Below are positions 1 to 12,231 of a stretch of DNA of 64,000 nt, one piece after another. Numbering within the stretch: position 1 is the stretch's first letter; the number at the start of each line of letters is the position of its first letter. The notes beneath the pieces were generated by a model. It was given only the letters and a program-made list of their open reading frames with translations, had not been told where the DNA came from and did not search any database. This stretch comes from Fasciola hepatica. Lineage: Eukaryota; Platyhelminthes; Trematoda; Plagiorchiida; Fasciolidae. Location of the stretch: NCBI GenBank assembly GCA_948099385.1, contig CANUEZ040000013.1, positions 1,267,001 through 1,331,000 on the forward strand, written 5' to 3'. The translations under genes and the position numbers were made by a program.

Positions 1-1589
1 AACTGGTTGTTTTTATAATATTAATACTGGCATATTTCTCGGCCATGGTCGATATGCACGCTGTAGCGCATGATTATGGTGTAACACGTTACTCAATAAG
101 ATGGAATATTCACAAATTCGGAATATGAAAGTTGAGAGTATCGAAGGTGGAAAAATAAAGCCAGCAACAGTTTGAATGGATCATTCTGATAATTTTTCGC
201 GCGGCACATTTGAACCGGTTTCGATTCCGACCTGAACACTGGTTCGCGGTGGAGATATCGAAAAATCATTAACGCAGTGCTAAGGACGCATTATGAACGA
301 GAATGATGCAAGTCAAGGAAACCGGAGGCCCACCGAGGTTATGCAGATGGAGTAAATTTTTGAGCAAGAGGAGAAGGGGGGGAAATTGTGAAGAAGTATG
401 TTCGGGAAAATCAACGCATGCGAAGAGGATAGCGATCATGAAGACAATGCAAACCCTGAATGACGGATTTACCGGAGTTCAATAAACGGAATGAGTTTTG
501 AAGCAGGGGAGCATGAGACCAATTTTGTGAGAGTGAACACTGGTGGATATGGGAGAAACAGCAGACCATAAAACGGTGAGTTTAGATTCAGGATCAGTAA
601 CATGTACCATTCTGAAATAAGAAAGCGCAACTGGAGGGTCTTCGAGAAGTGGAGAGTCAATTTCCAGCCGGCTACGGGTCGTAGAAAAGATAAACAGTGG
701 TAACGGATGATAAAGTGTGAAATCTCCGCATGGACTTTAGAGTTATTATACTGTTTCACTGACAAATATATATGTATGTGCTGACACATTTGCCTTCAGT
801 GTTATTCAGCGTCGTTTCTGGTAATGTACGGCATCGAGTGCGTAAGGTTCGTCTGGCAAACGATGTATGTGTCGGTCGATCAGTCGAGTGTGGCTGTATA
901 GTAGCGGCATGCGCGTGAACTGGAACTCGTGTTGATTGCGTTTGAAAACGTTGAACGATCTGATAAGCAATTAGGAGTATTTTCTGTTGTATGGTTTGAT
1001 TTCGGTCCCAATTGCTATGGTAGGTTCCACTTGAATCTCTGTCCGTACGAGTCAAAGTGGCATCCTTGGTTAGCCAGTTTTGCGACTGAGATAGTGGGAG
1101 ACAACGAACCTGAAGTAAAGGGGGATTGCAGTCTGGACGTGTTTCCAGCTGTGGGTTATGATAAGGTAATAATGAATAATAATGGTTTATTTCGGAGACG
1201 TCCGAGGCCTGCCAAGTGCATAATCAGCTGTTTAAAATGATGGAATAAACAGACAAAACCCTTGAAAATGTGGAAGTTAACATGACAAAAGTTGAAAAAG
1301 GGCTAGGAAGGAAAGGGGGTTACGTGGGAAAGGAGAGCAGATAAAAAGCAGCAGTCAGGGTGTGCCCCTGCTGCGGATCAACGGTTAATGGAGGCATATA
1401 AAAACCAGTGAAGGACGAGGCATAAGAGTGGCAGAAACTACGGGGTTGGATGGAAGCAAAGTGGTTAAAATTAGTGGCATTTCCATTTGTTCGGTTCATT
1501 GGGGAAATGGCCATAGGTAGTCTAACGTTGAGAACTCAGCCAGATAGATGAAACTGTCTATCGTTGATTGTGTCCTTATTTGAAGAGAG
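1..1589. other. No gene recognised; degenerate flank of transposon cluster
   Basis: I see no supported gene in this stretch. The plus strand around 280-560 and 929-1240 reads as interrupted, coding-like acidic sequence with several stops, which could be an eroded retroelement ORF, but no diagnostic motif is present. A small inverted repeat (GATAGA...TCTATC) lies near 1545-1565, just beyond the 3' end of the minus-strand CR1-like element, and may belong to that element's 3' untranslated tail. Confidence 0.4.
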
Positions 1590-1612
1590 CAGGGTCGGAG
1601 AAGGGGTTGGTC

Positions 1613-3628
1613 TTAGAAGTCGAGGCCCCTCTCGTAAGCTATTTCTTCTGCCAAGCACATATTAGATAACTGTAGTGCACGGGTGACGCTGAGATATGGG
1701 ATGAGTGCCGACAGAAATTGGGACTTGGTTTGTGAAGCTCGAAGGGTGATGGGCAACTTGTTCCAGACTTTAGAGTAGACAAGAAGGAAAAAACGTGACC
1801 GTATGGCCGACTTAGCTATACTAGAAGGGACAGTAAAAGGCCTGTGCCGAAGTGAGTAGGGTGTTTCACGGGAGAAGCTTACTGGGTCAAAGAAAAAAGA
1901 CCGGTTATGGAGCAGGTTATACAAAAAGACTAAGTTTAGTCTTAAGCGGCGGAGCCAGAGTGGGTCAAGGTTCAGATTTTGGCATCGTTCTCTATAGCTT
2001 AAAGACGTGGACCAACCAAGTAGTTGTTTGGTGAAACGTCTTTGTATGCTTTCAATCGCAACTCTGTCGAATTTCGTCATGTTAGAAAATATTATTGGGC
2101 AGTATTCGAGCAAAGGCCTGATGTGGAATTTGTAGATGCTGATGATGCTGTCCCGGAGACGAAAGGAGCTGAAGAGAAGGGCCGCAATTCTTCTAGCCTT
2201 GGCCGCTTGGATGGCAGCGTGCTCAGAAAAGTTGAGGGAGCAGGAATAGTTGAGGCCCAAATCGCGAACAGTAGGTCGAATGGCTATTGGGGACCCACCA
2301 AGAGTTAAGGATCCAGGGGGCAATTGGAACTTGTAGGTTAGGACCTCGCACTTATCAGTGGAAAAGCTCATCCTCCAGGTGTGGCACCAGCGGTCAAGTG
2401 CTGCGAGGTCAGCGGAAATGTTGCAAACAGTATGGGTAGCATCATTGGAATTGAAAGAGTAAACTATTTTTATATCGTCTGCAAACAAGAATGGCGTGCC
2501 ATGGAGTTCTAGATCCAATGCGTCGTTCATGTACATCAGAAATAGGAGAGGACCCAGTACGCTTCCCTGTATAACGCCACTTGTAACAGGTTTCGGTTTA
2601 GAAGTATGTCCGTTGGCGAGGACCACGTGCGAACGATGAGCAAGATAAGATTTCAGCCAAGAAAGCAGCGGGTCACCAATGCCGAATGAACGCAATTTGG
2701 AGATAAGATGCAGGTGTGGAACACGGTCGAAAGCCTTCGACAGATCTAGGTAGACAACTACTAATGCCTGCCCGCTATCAACAGCCTTAGTGACTAGGTT
2801 GAGGAAGTCAAACTGACATGTGATGCATGATCGCGATTTGAGGAACCCGTGCTGCCTATCGCTAAGAAGGTTAGAAGCGAGAAGATGGGTGGTAATGCCA
2901 TCTTTGATAATCGTTTCCATTATTCTGGAAATGATAGGGGTATGGTTGATGGGGTGGTAATTAGCAAGTTCGTGGACAGGTCCTTTTTTATGTCGTGGAA
3001 TGATGACTGAACGCTTCCAGTTCGACGGTACCAAACTAAATTTGAGTGACAAGGTGAATAGGTTCAGTAGTAAAAGTGGAAGGTCCGATCCACTGTTAAT
3101 GATTGCAGCTGGGGGCAACCCGTCTGGTCCAGGGCGCGCAGATGCTTTATAACGTGAGATGAGCCTGGAAATAACGTTTACTTCAAAGGTTAGGGTAGAT
3201 AAGGAAGAGCTGGTAGTAGCCAAAGGATTTGGGGGTGCTGTGTCTGGGGCCAGGGCCATGGAATTGGCGAAGTAATGGTTGAAGGCCTCAGCGATATCAG
3301 AAGGGTAGGTGGCCGAAGTTTTATTCGGTAACACGACATATTGGATCATAGTATCCGTTGCCGAATTCCTAGATTTGTGTAGGAGTGAGAGTTTCAGTGC
3401 TTTATTGGGATGCCTTAGGGCTTTGGATTCTTCGTTGCGGAGCTGTTTTTCCTTTAGGTCCCGGATAATATCAGTAAGACGCGTTAGCCTTATGAAAAGA
3501 GAGAAGTCGTGGTTTTGGAGGTAAAGTCTTTGCATCTTAAGGTACTTTTGTTGGAGGGAGGCAAGCTTGGACTTCCTAAGGGAGGAGTTTTGGGATATTG
3601 CGCTAAGTTTCTGGAGGCAGTTTCCCAT
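1613..3628 (-). pseudogene. Non-LTR reverse transcriptase ORF (CR1-like)
   Basis: An open frame of 671 codons encoding the RT part of the LINE. Recognisable blocks in order are the N-terminal RT motif ARPGPDGLPP (about residue 162), the palm motif YLDLSKAFDRVPH (about 293), a SGVIQGSVLGPLLFLMYMND block (about 347), the catalytic FADDIKIVY (about 381), and a C-terminal region ending in the RSFFFD.../SLRHR tail that typifies CR1-like LINE proteins. No internal stop occurs, but the frame is cut off from the upstream endonuclease by a one-base frameshift, so the polyprotein as a whole is broken. It would copy element RNA at a nicked genomic site. Confidence 0.85.
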
Positions 3629-3669
3629 GTTAAAGTAAAAGTGATCAGCCGCTTGTTTGGGGTCAGCCG

Positions 3670-4700
3670 TTAGAAAAAACTGCTACAATCTTGATTACGG
3701 ATGAGATTGGGCAGAGGGTTCCAATTTAAACGGACGGGATTGTTGACTGGGGTCAGATAGTCTGATGGATAAGGATTGAATGAAAGGTTACCGGCCACGA
3801 TCTTATGGTCGCTACCCGGAAATTTATTCAGAACGGAAACCGAAAAGTGGGAGACGCTGTGGGTGAATATAAGATCTAGTATGTTGGCGTTTCTATTAGG
3901 GGTTTTAACGTGTTGCACCCAGCCCCCAATGTGAGTATGGGACACAAAGTCTATTAAGTTGGGAGGTGCCGTGAGGTTTCTCCAGGATATTTTAGGCCAG
4001 TTAAAATCACCGGCTATGATTTTCGCTGCCGAAGGTAGTAGTGAAAGGTAATCAAAGGCTTTAATTAAAGAAGTTAAGTCTGCAATAGCAGATGAGGGCG
4101 GGCGATAGATACAGCCAATGTGCATGACTACAGTTGAGAACCGAATTGTGAGCCATAGAGAATCCGGAATTGAGTCGAGTGTGGCATGTCTGATGGGGAC
4201 TACTGAAAGGGTGTGCTGTACGTACACAAGGCGCCCACCTCCGCGTCTGTCGATCCTATTTACCCTAAAAACCTTGTACCCTTCAAGCATAATTTCGCTT
4301 GTGCTGATGTGTTCGGTGAGCCAGGTTTCAGTAATAAAGATGATGTCAGGACTGGAGGTTATGACATAATATTTTAAGTAATGAAGCTTATTTAAGATGG
4401 ATCGCGAGTTAAATAAGATGAATGACAACCCACTCATGTGGAAGTGAGTGTCAGGGTTAGGTAACGTATGGGAGTTGTTGGTCGAAGGAAGTGCACGGTG
4501 AAGGGCTTGAATTGGAGCTATTATGGAAGAGGAGGAAAAGTGAGCGTTGGATGCATCCGCGATGGATTCGGAAGCACCAGCCGCCGACGAACCGGAAGTA
4601 ATTAATTTAGGGTTATTACGGGGTGAAAGAGAAGACCTTAGACGAAGTAGTCCTGCCACTTGTACTGACTCGTTGGGATCGTTCGAAGCCCCAGTGCAGT
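3670..4700 (-). pseudogene. AP-type endonuclease region of CR1-like element
   Basis: The translation contains the endonuclease/exonuclease/phosphatase signatures of LINE endonucleases: FNSRSILNKL (N-terminal Asn motif), IIFITETWL (catalytic Glu), GCIYRPPSS, AGDFNWPKISW (GDFN motif), ILDLIFT and the C-terminal GSDHKIV (SDH). It cleaves target DNA to prime reverse transcription. Residues upstream of the endonuclease are low-complexity and Ser-rich, resembling the tail of an ORF1 or a linker. The frame ends at the TAA at 3670-3672, one base out of register with the reverse transcriptase. Above about 4700 the same frame runs into antisense Pao sequence and should not be counted. Confidence 0.8.
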
Positions 4701-5938
4701 GATAGAATACGTGGTTATGGAAGGTATTGGCTTGGCCAACGTTCACCTGAGCTCCGACACAAAGTATCCTATACTGCTGCCTGCGGGACAACCTGTAATA
4801 GGGCTAATTGTTCAACACGTCCAAGCCGTGGAGGGACATGCCGGGGAAAGTCACGTGATAAGCGTCATCCGAAAACCTCTTTGGTTGTTGAGAGGACGAG
4901 AGACTGTAAAACGCGTAATCCGACGGTGTGCGCAATGTAGGAGACGCAATGCCACGGCGGGCAAACAACTCATGGCCCCACTACCAGAACGCAGGGTGAC
5001 TGCGGGCTAGTGGCTGTTCAGCGACACCGGGTTGGACTATTTCGGGCCCTTGTGGATCAAGTGCGGGGAAAGATTAGAGAAGCAATATGGATGTATCATG
5101 AAGTGCACAAAGTCACGCGCGGCACACCTAGAAGTCGCACATTCGATGACGACCGGTTCGTTTCCGCGGGCCCTGCAGAGATTTATCAACCGAAGAAGAG
5201 TACCGGCCGATATATACTCAGATAATTGATCGAACTTTGTGGGCGCTCACCGGGAATTGCAGCGTTGGCAAAAGAACATAAACAGGGACGAACTGCAGGA
5301 TCGATCCGTGGCCTACGGCATACGATGACATTTCAACCCCCCCCCCCCCACAGGCCAGCCACCGAGGCGGCGTATGGGAACGCATGATCCGGTGCGCCAG
5401 ACGGATATTGCTGTCAATCATGGAGCAGCAGCCGCCCGACGACGAGATGCTGAACACCGCCATGACTGAGGCGGAGAGAATCCTGAACAACCGCCCCCTG
5501 GTTCCAGTAATGTTCGGCGACCCCACCCACCTGGTGCTCACCCCGAACGACTTATTGACGTTAAGGTCGAACGAGGGTTTCCAAGGGCCGGTGACCCTTC
5601 GTGGGAGCTACCTCCACGGATGGAAGCAAGCGAACTATCTGGCCAAGGTCTTCTGGAGGCGATGGCTGCGGGAGTACCTACCGGCTTTGCAGACTCGACA
5701 AAATTGGCTGATGAAAACAAGGCCATTCAAAGTTGGGGGTGTGGTCATGATCGCCGACGAACGCGCACATTTCAGCACTTAGTCTTTGGGAGTAGTTACG
5801 GAAACCATCGAAAGCACTGACGGAATGATAAGAACGGTGAAGGTGAAGACAGCTAACGGAGTGCTCATTCGTGACGTACGCAGTATTAACCTACTCGAGA
5901 GCGAAGGCGGAGGAGCTGATAACTCCGAGGCCCAGTAG
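4700..5938 (+). pseudogene. Decayed BEL/Pao integrase
   Basis: Fragmented integrase, in order: a KYPILLPAGQPV block, the zinc-binding HH-CC region (ending CAQCRRR), QLMAPLPERR, LDYFGPLWIK (first catalytic Asp), IYSDN (second Asp), ATEAAYGN (degraded form of the RGGVWERM catalytic-Glu block), LNNRPLVPV and the C-terminal WRRWLREYLP region. It aligns by eye block for block with the intact Pao integrase at 9352-12231. It is disabled by TAG at 5008-5010, TGA at 5227-5229, a frameshift at or near a run of 13 C at 5337-5349, and a further stop near 5780. The natural stop is the TAG at 5936-5938. Confidence 0.85.
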
Positions 5939-6997
5939 GCCTTTTCACACTAGTCATCGAGGTGGATAAAACAACACCATATATACCACACGGTCTCCTT
6001 CAAACACGTTGCAGTGCTTGCGGTCTTCTGTTAACATTACAGAAGGTTCTTCCCGATATGTGGTGATGAATGCGATCCTATTGTACATCCCGACACATAC
6101 ACACATGCACGACGCAATCTAAACCCCGTAACCCCATCAAACATGTGACAGTGCTCGTTGTTTGCTTTTTGTTGACGTTACCGAATGCCCCTTGCATATG
6201 TAGAAGTAGCGAAGCTTAGGTCACGCTACATTTTACTCGTTTCTTGCCAGACAGTCTTTTGTTGACATTGTAGAAAGTCCTCCTTTGATGTGTAGTCATA
6301 CCTGTGATTTCATTATACACCCCGGCACACACACTCATAAACACTCACTCAAGCACATACATCCAGGACAGGAGGGCCCTTTACAAGGACAGCATCTACG
6401 TTGCCTCTCAACGCCCGCCATCGGTCATTTGGTCTTGTGGAAGATGTAGACCAGCCTCAAGCCCATGTGGCCAATGGGTTAGGTGCGACCAGTAGTAGAA
6501 CGTTGACGACGGGCATTAGGAGCGCGCACTGACAGCAGGGCCTAGGCAGGTAGAAAGAATCAGTACCTTTATACCGAACCCTTGATTCCGCTAAGGATCC
6601 AGAAGGATTTTTGTGGGCGGTGTAACCGCCGGTCGGGGAAAATCCCCCTTTTTTCCTCGCGATTCAGTGTTTTTCCTAACATCACTCGTTTGTCTACACT
6701 ATTGACTTGTCTTTACGAACTGGTTGTTTTTATGGACCAATTGTTGTTCGTCCGCACCCAGAGCGCTTCTTTGTCATATCCTTGTTCTGGACCTGAGTGA
6801 CGCACGTGCCCCTGGCTCGCACGCTGCTATTCGGTTTCTCGTTGTTCAGTCCTTGTGATCTCATTTTTGAGGTTTGTATCTTTTTTATGTCATTGTCCAT
6901 GTAATAATCTAGTATCATAGAATATCGCGGACAAACGTCTTTTGATTTCGGGATCCGTTGCGAACTTGGCCACGCATTGCTCAGAACGTTCGTTACA
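5939..6997 (+). repeat. Probable 3' LTR/untranslated region of the plus-strand Pao
   Basis: Non-coding, about 1.06 kb, between the Pao stop codon and the gypsy integrase junction. It ends in CGTTACA, the same terminal heptamer that closes the minus-strand Pao LTR. The start of the LTR could not be located because no second copy is present to compare. Small ORFs inside are not supported. Confidence 0.45.
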
Positions 6998-7270
6998 GGG
7001 GCCCCACGAGATCCACGTGCACATGGTCAATGCTTGCTTCCGGCTCACAGAATGTACCTAACGTAGATTTAGTGTGTGGCGATGTATCATAACGCGTTGG
7101 CACTGGAGACAAGCGCGGGACCAAAGACGTACGTCACGTTTGAAGCGGGGCCAGATGAACCGCTCGGTGAATAGTCTCACTGAGGCGATTGCACCGGGGT
7201 GCGATAAGCTCTGGAGGCTGATAAAAACTTGTCGGCAAAAACTGGCAGGAACTAGTGGTCGGGGTCGACC
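6998..7270 (-). pseudogene. Gypsy integrase N-terminal fragment
   Basis: The minus-strand translation gives SLSHPGAIAS, FIWPRFKRDV and ACLQCQR, the HH-CC zinc-binding region of Ty3/gypsy integrase, and continues into HVHVDLVGP, the start of the catalytic core with the first Asp. Coding then stops dead at 6998, where plus-strand Pao terminal sequence begins. A stop separates it from the RNase H frame at 7271. Confidence 0.8.
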
Positions 7271-8439
7271 CTATGACACATCGCAAATAATAGTTACATC
7301 CGAAGTTGGAAGGGCCACTGGCACTAGGTGCAGGGAGCTGCCGTTTCTAAGTTGCTTTACCTCAGGATCTGTTGCTTGGGCCGCGGCGATTGATTCTAGT
7401 TTTGTGCCCATGGATGGTGGGTCGTCGATATCGTGGATGCGTGAAAGAGCGTCTGCTACGGGATTGTGTGCTTCAGAGACGCATCGAATGTTCGTAGTTA
7501 ACTGCGAAGTATAGTCTAAGTGGCGAATCTCGGGTGGCGAATATCGATCAGAAGCTGACTGGAGAGCGTACACTGGTGGTTTATGATCTGTGAACACTGT
7601 GAACGTTTGGCCCTCGAGTATGTGCCGGAAGTGTCGGATACCTAAATAAATTGCCAGTAGTTCTCTGCCGAATATACTATATCGTGATTTCGCAGGCTGG
7701 AGACGCTTGGAGAAGAAAGCTATTGGTTGCCATGAGTTGTTGACGAATTGTTGCAACCCTGCTCCAACAGCCGTGTCCGAAGCGTCTGTTTCTAGTGCCA
7801 GGGGAGCAGAAGGATCGGGATGTGAAAGGAGTGCTATGTTGGTGATAGCTTCCTTGATCAAAGTAAATGATGCCTGCGCAGTGTCGGGATAAATGAATTT
7901 CGGCTCACCTCCGAGTGTAATGTCTGAAGTCTGCGTTGTTTCGGCCCAGCGTGGGACAAAGCGGCGATAAAAATTAACCAAACCAGAAAATTGGCTCAAT
8001 TGCCGGTAAGAATGAGGCCTAGAATAGTCGCGAATTGCCGCCACCTTGTCAAGCCGGAGCTGTGTGTCTGAGGCTGGAATTTCGTGACCTGGGAGTGTGA
8101 TGGTTGACCTGCCAGTTTCTCATTTGGTAGGGCTAATAGTTTCACCGGGTTAGCTAAGGCGCTCAAAAAGAGCGCGCAGGTGTGCCATATGCCGTTGTTC
8201 TGAAGAATTTGCCACCAGAATATTGTCTAAGTACATGTAGACATTCTTCATAGCGCGTTTTGCCTCACGCATAAACCTTTGAAAGGTTTGGGCTGCATTG
8301 CTGAGCCCAAAAGGCATGTGCAAAAACGCGAACAGTCCGAATGGAGTATTGGCAGCGGCTTTAGGGGTTTTAGTCTCCGCTACCGGGATTTGGTAGGAGA
8401 CTCCAACAAGGTCGATTCGGCCGAAAACAGAACACCCAG
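7271..8439 (-). pseudogene. Gypsy reverse transcriptase C-terminus and RNase H
   Basis: Minus-strand reading from 8434: the RT motif A region (IDLVGVSYQIPV), TPFGLFAFLHMPFGL, AAQTFQRFM, the catalytic-site position YLDNILVA (normally YLDD; the second Asp is replaced by Asn), then after two stops GLVNFYRRFVPRWAE, LETDASDTAVGAGLQQ (RNase H start), FTVFTDHKP and VADALSRI. The last 257 codons (8044-7271) are open. The Asn in the active site, plus the stops near 8100-8150, would abolish polymerase activity. The segment 7766-8439 is duplicated at 14221-14894. Confidence 0.88.
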
Positions 8440-9155
8440 TGTAACGACCAAAACGCTCAAGTCCTGGTCCGGGTGAAGCCTGACCAACGATTCAATTATC
8501 GATTCACCGGCTAATAAGCTTCACTCGTTCTGGATAGCACCTTGGAGCCTCAAAGCAACGCGTAGCCTAAATCGATGCAGAACCCAAATCAAGAACACGA
8601 TTGCTCTGCAAATTCTACGGTACTATTAGCGAGTAAAAGTACAAGTACAAACATGATCATACCTTTGACAGTGAGCCTCAGTCACTATCCAGCCAAAAAG
8701 TTAATCAAAAATAGGACAAATTCTGTAAAAAGAGGAATAGTTGGCCAAAAAGAGTAAATAATAAATACCTGTCCTGAAGTCCAAACAAATAGAACAAGTT
8801 CTCCACGCTTAATCAGGCCCAAAGAACAATTTCCTGAGCGTGGCAGCCAAAAATCAACGTAAACGAGCTGAACGTCTACGGTCAGTCGACGTGAGCGAGA
8901 AAGCGAAACCGAGGAGTAATAAAACAAACTGTGTTGAACCAGTGCCTCTCACTACCGTACCAACTGTCCTCAAAGTAATCTCAATAAGAAAGCACAACCA
9001 TAAAAAGAAAAAGTAAATGCACCAAGCGTAGAATAATTGTCGACCACAAAACAGTGTCAGCATGAAGTGGGTTAGAGAAGGCGGTCCAAAATCGGTCATA
9101 GAGAACAGGAATGTGAGCAGAAGAGGAATTTTTCAATCAACATGGACATTACACC
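7766..9155. repeat. 1.39-kb direct repeat, left copy
   Basis: This stretch recurs at 14221-15610 with a constant offset of 6455. It consists of 674 bp of gypsy RT/RNase H followed by a 714-bp LTR. I found only three substitutions (8940 C/A, 9063 T/C, 9104 A/T relative to the right copy), all inside the LTR part. Confidence 0.95.
8440..9153 (-). repeat. 3' LTR of the minus-strand Pao
   Basis: 714 bp, TGTAACG...CATTACA on the plus strand (TGTAATG...CGTTACA on the coding strand). It is preceded by the CCCAG target duplication at 8435-8439 and followed on its inner side by purine-rich coding-strand sequence suited to priming plus-strand synthesis. It differs from the 5' LTR at only three positions, about 0.4 percent, so the insertion is recent. 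Confidence 0.88.
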
Positions 9156-9351
9156 GGCCGCCGAAAATTCCTCCCGGTCGTTCACGGCAGTTTCAGACAG
9201 TAATCGGTTCTGGCTCCCCCTTCCTACTTACGCTCCCGAGACACCGGAGTTCACAGGACTTACAGCAGTACGCCTGCTACCTCCCTTCCCTGGGGTATAC
9301 GAGGACTTACAGCAGTACGCCTGCATACCCCCTAGCCTACGACCCCAGCTT
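9154..9351 (-). other. Pao 3' untranslated segment with polypurine tract and short direct repeat
   Basis: Between the pol stop and the 3' LTR. On the coding strand the end next to the LTR is purine-rich (GGGAGGAATTTTCGG), a plausible polypurine tract. A 23-bp unit starting AGGACTTACAGCAGTACG occurs twice, near 9257 and 9302, spaced 45 bp apart. Confidence 0.6.
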
Positions 9352-12231
9352 CTAGTCGGCACCTTCTAACAAGCAAATTTTTCTTACATCTCTCCGTTGC
9401 TTTCTTTCGCTGGTGCGGACCACGGCCGTCCGTACGAGTCCATCTGCATCAACTTCTACGTCCTCAATTATCCCCATGGGCCACTTGTCTCTCGCAAAGG
9501 TCTCTGAAGCAACAAGCACGATGTCTCCCTTTCTAAGATTTCTATGTTTTGAAAGCCATTTCTGTCTGACCTGCAGAGTCGGGACATATTCTCTCACCCA
9601 TCGGCGCCAAAAGTTATTCGCAAAGTGGTTGACCTGCTTCCAACGTCTACAATAGTGTTCTCTCATATTAGCATTATCTAATATACCGCAATCGCCCCTC
9701 AGCAGAAGTAGACTGCTCGGAGTCAGAGCCAATCTGCTCTGGTCATCGGACAAAAGTGGGACTATCGGTCGATTATTCAATGTCCTCTCGACTTCAACAA
9801 AGCAAGTATGTAACGTCTCCTCACTCATTATCTGTTCCTTCGAAAGCACTGATACCAACCTGCGTACCAAACGGATCATTCTCTCCCATACGCCCCCTCG
9901 GTGGCTCGATGCTGGGTGGTTGAAGTGCCAACTTATACCCTGACTGGCTAGGTGATCGTTAATGCGCCGTCTATCCCAACGCTTCAACTGACCTTTGAGC
10001 TCAGTAACTGCACCCACGAAATTCGACCCGTTGTCGCTATAGATTTCTGTCGGTGTTCCACGTCTACCAAAAAAACGGACGAGTGACATAATGAACGAGT
10101 CAGTGCTTAAGCTGGCTGTCATTTCCAAATGCGTGGCTCGAGTTTGTAGACAAGAGAATAAACAGCCGTATCTTTTTTCCGACCCTCGACCACTACGAAC
10201 AAGGATTGGACCAAAGTAATCTATTCCGACCGAACTGAAGCAATACCGCCCCCTTTCCACACGACGGGGAGGAAGAGGAGCCATCAACTGCTGACCGGCG
10301 ACGGTGGCCAGCCTACGACAAGGGAAACATCGTCCTATTACCCGTTTGACCGCGCCGATTCCATTGATAATCCAGTATCTCTCGCGGATTGCGGCAAGCA
10401 CTTGCGCGGTGCCACTATGTCCTTCTCTACTATGGTGGTGGCGGATAATGAGTTCTGTCACCGGGTGCCTGTTCGGCAAAATAACTGGGTGTTTAAAGGC
10501 ACTTGGATACTCAGCATAATTTAGTCGTCCGCCAACACACAAAAGATTTCCCAGTACAATCGGGCATAGCTTTTTCAGGGAACCCAAGGCACCCTTGCAT
10601 AGCTCATCTGTAAGTGGTTCTCGCTGTAAAAACTCTCCAAATGAATCCCTTTGAACTGTTGTTATCACTCTGAACCTGGCCCTCTCTATGTCTTCGGCCG
10701 ACAGGCTGCCCACTTTCAGCAAATCCTTGCTCTTTGAGAACATAACTTGAATATAGGAAGTAAATCGGATGAGCCAGGCAACAGCCCTTAAGAGCTTGGA
10801 CCAATCAGAATATCGAGAAAACAGGAGGGTGACGTCAGTGTGCAGGTTGGCCGTATTCACCAAAGCCTGCCCTTTCTTAGTCTCCACACCATCCGGTGGG
10901 ACAGACAATACCAATTCCGGTGGATTATAGTCGTTCAAGGGCGAGGGTCCTCTCAACCATATCCTCAGTTCCTCTTCGGTTGAAATTCCTCTTGAGGCTA
11001 GATCAGCAATATTATCTTCCGATCGCAAGTGCCGCCATTGGGAAACGTTAGTATACTGATGAATAATTGCTAATCGGTTAGCGACGAAGGTACTGTAACG
11101 CGTACCGGTGTTCTCTATGTAGTACCTGACGATCATCGAGTCTGTCCAAAAATACGCTCGGTCAAAACAATCTGGCAAGCTTCGTTTTAACATCTCACTC
11201 AATCGAACACCTAAGACGGCTGCCGCCAACTCAAGCCTCGGGATAGTAACGGTTTTGATAGGTGCTACTCGCGATTTACTACTTAGAAGCACGTAGTATG
11301 GGGCTCCGTCCACGGGAATTTGCCTCGCGTATGCCACTGCACCGTATCCGGTTTCTGAAGCATCGCAGAATATGTGCAATTCAGTGCATCCTATTCCTTT
11401 TTGGATCTCATTAATTATGCTCCTCGATACTCTTATTTTACCGACGTGGTTCATAAATGATACCCAATTATTCCACAACTTCGTATTTGCTGGACTGAGT
11501 GGGCTATCCCAACCTAATTTCGTCCTGCATAACCTCTGCAACAACTGCTTAGCCGGAAGACATAGCGGAGCCACTAGCCCAAGTGGGTCAAACAGGGAAC
11601 TGACGTTCGACAGTATGCCTCTTCTTGTCAAAGGCCTATCAAGCAACTGGAACTGAAACGTAAATTCGTCCGTGACCGTATCCCACTGAACACCCAGTGC
11701 TCTCTGGCCGGTGTCGTTCTGCTGAGGCAGCCGAACGGAACTGGCATTCAAATCAGGGTCTGAAGATAAGGCCATAAACTTCCGTGAATTGGATACCCAT
11801 TTCCTCAGCTTGAAACCAGCGTGCATCAATAACGCAGTTATCCCTGTCGCAAAAGCAGTAGCCTCAGCGCTAGTTTCAAAGGATGCAAGGCAATCATCGA
11901 CATAAAAACTGCGTTCTACGGCTTGCAAGACCGATGGTTCATAACCTACCCTAAAATCCCTCGCAGCTCGGCATAACGCGAAGTTGGCGCAGAAGGGTGA
12001 AGAAGTAGCCCCAAAGGGATGGGCCGTCATCTGATATTCTTCCGGCACCAGTGACAGGTCTCCTTGTGGCCACCATAGGAACCGCAACGCACTTCTGTCA
12101 CTTTCGGACACCTTTACTTGCATGAACATTTCTTCTATGTCCGCTGAAACGGCCACCTTTTCCTTGCGGAATCGCAAAAGTATGCCCACAAGATCAGCAG
12201 TAGTATCAGGGCCTTGATAAAAGCATGTCAT
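9352..12231 (-). pseudogene. BEL/Pao pol: reverse transcriptase, RNase H, integrase
   Basis: An open frame of 959 codons. In order: QGPDTTADLVGILLRF and VSADIEEMFMQVKVSE (RT motif A), ATSSPFCANFAL, the catalytic FYVDDCLAS, LDPLGLVAP, RNase H blocks ELHIFCDASETGYGAVAYA, FWTDS and NIADLASRG, then integrase with the HH-CC finger (HHHSREGHSG...CFPCRR), QLMAPLPPRR, IDYFGP, IYSDNGSNF, RGGVWERMI (catalytic Asp, Asp and Glu all present), LNNRPIVPL and a GDIVLV C-terminal barrel. All active-site residues are present. It is separated from gag-protease by a one-base frameshift near 12218, so it would not be made as one polyprotein unless frameshifting occurs. Confidence 0.9.

Larger units (their letters stand above)
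1590..4700 (-). mobile_element. CR1/Jockey-like non-LTR retrotransposon, 5'-truncated
   Basis: A minus-strand element coding, in order, for an AP-type endonuclease (from about 4430 downwards) and a reverse transcriptase (3628-1613), the order used by CR1/Jockey-superfamily LINEs. The two halves lie in different frames. The endonuclease frame hits TAA at 3672-3670 immediately after a six-T run (plus-strand A run 3674-3679), while the reading frame that continues smoothly into the reverse transcriptase is shifted by one base, so a single indel in that run explains the break. The 5' end stops against BEL/Pao integrase sequence near 4700, as expected for 5' truncation or a later junction. The element is almost intact otherwise, so it is fairly young. 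Confidence 0.85.
4700..6997 (+). mobile_element. BEL/Pao retrotransposon 3' remnant (plus strand)
   Basis: The plus strand carries the end of a BEL/Pao pol gene (integrase) followed by about 1 kb of non-coding sequence that should contain its 3' LTR. The right boundary is placed at 6997, because the sequence ...CGTTACA at 6991-6997 ends like the LTR of the second Pao element in this window, and at 6998 minus-strand gypsy integrase coding begins abruptly. The left boundary abuts the CR1-like element. Gag, protease and RT parts are absent from the window, so this is a partial copy with several stops and frameshifts. Confidence 0.75.

Noticed and set aside
1..16. Exact 16-bp match AACTGGTTGTTTTTAT between the window start and 6718-6733, suggesting a second LTR of the plus-strand Pao.
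   Set aside because: The sequences diverge completely from base 17, and no LTR terminus such as CGTTACA is found at the expected distance, so a paired LTR is not supported.
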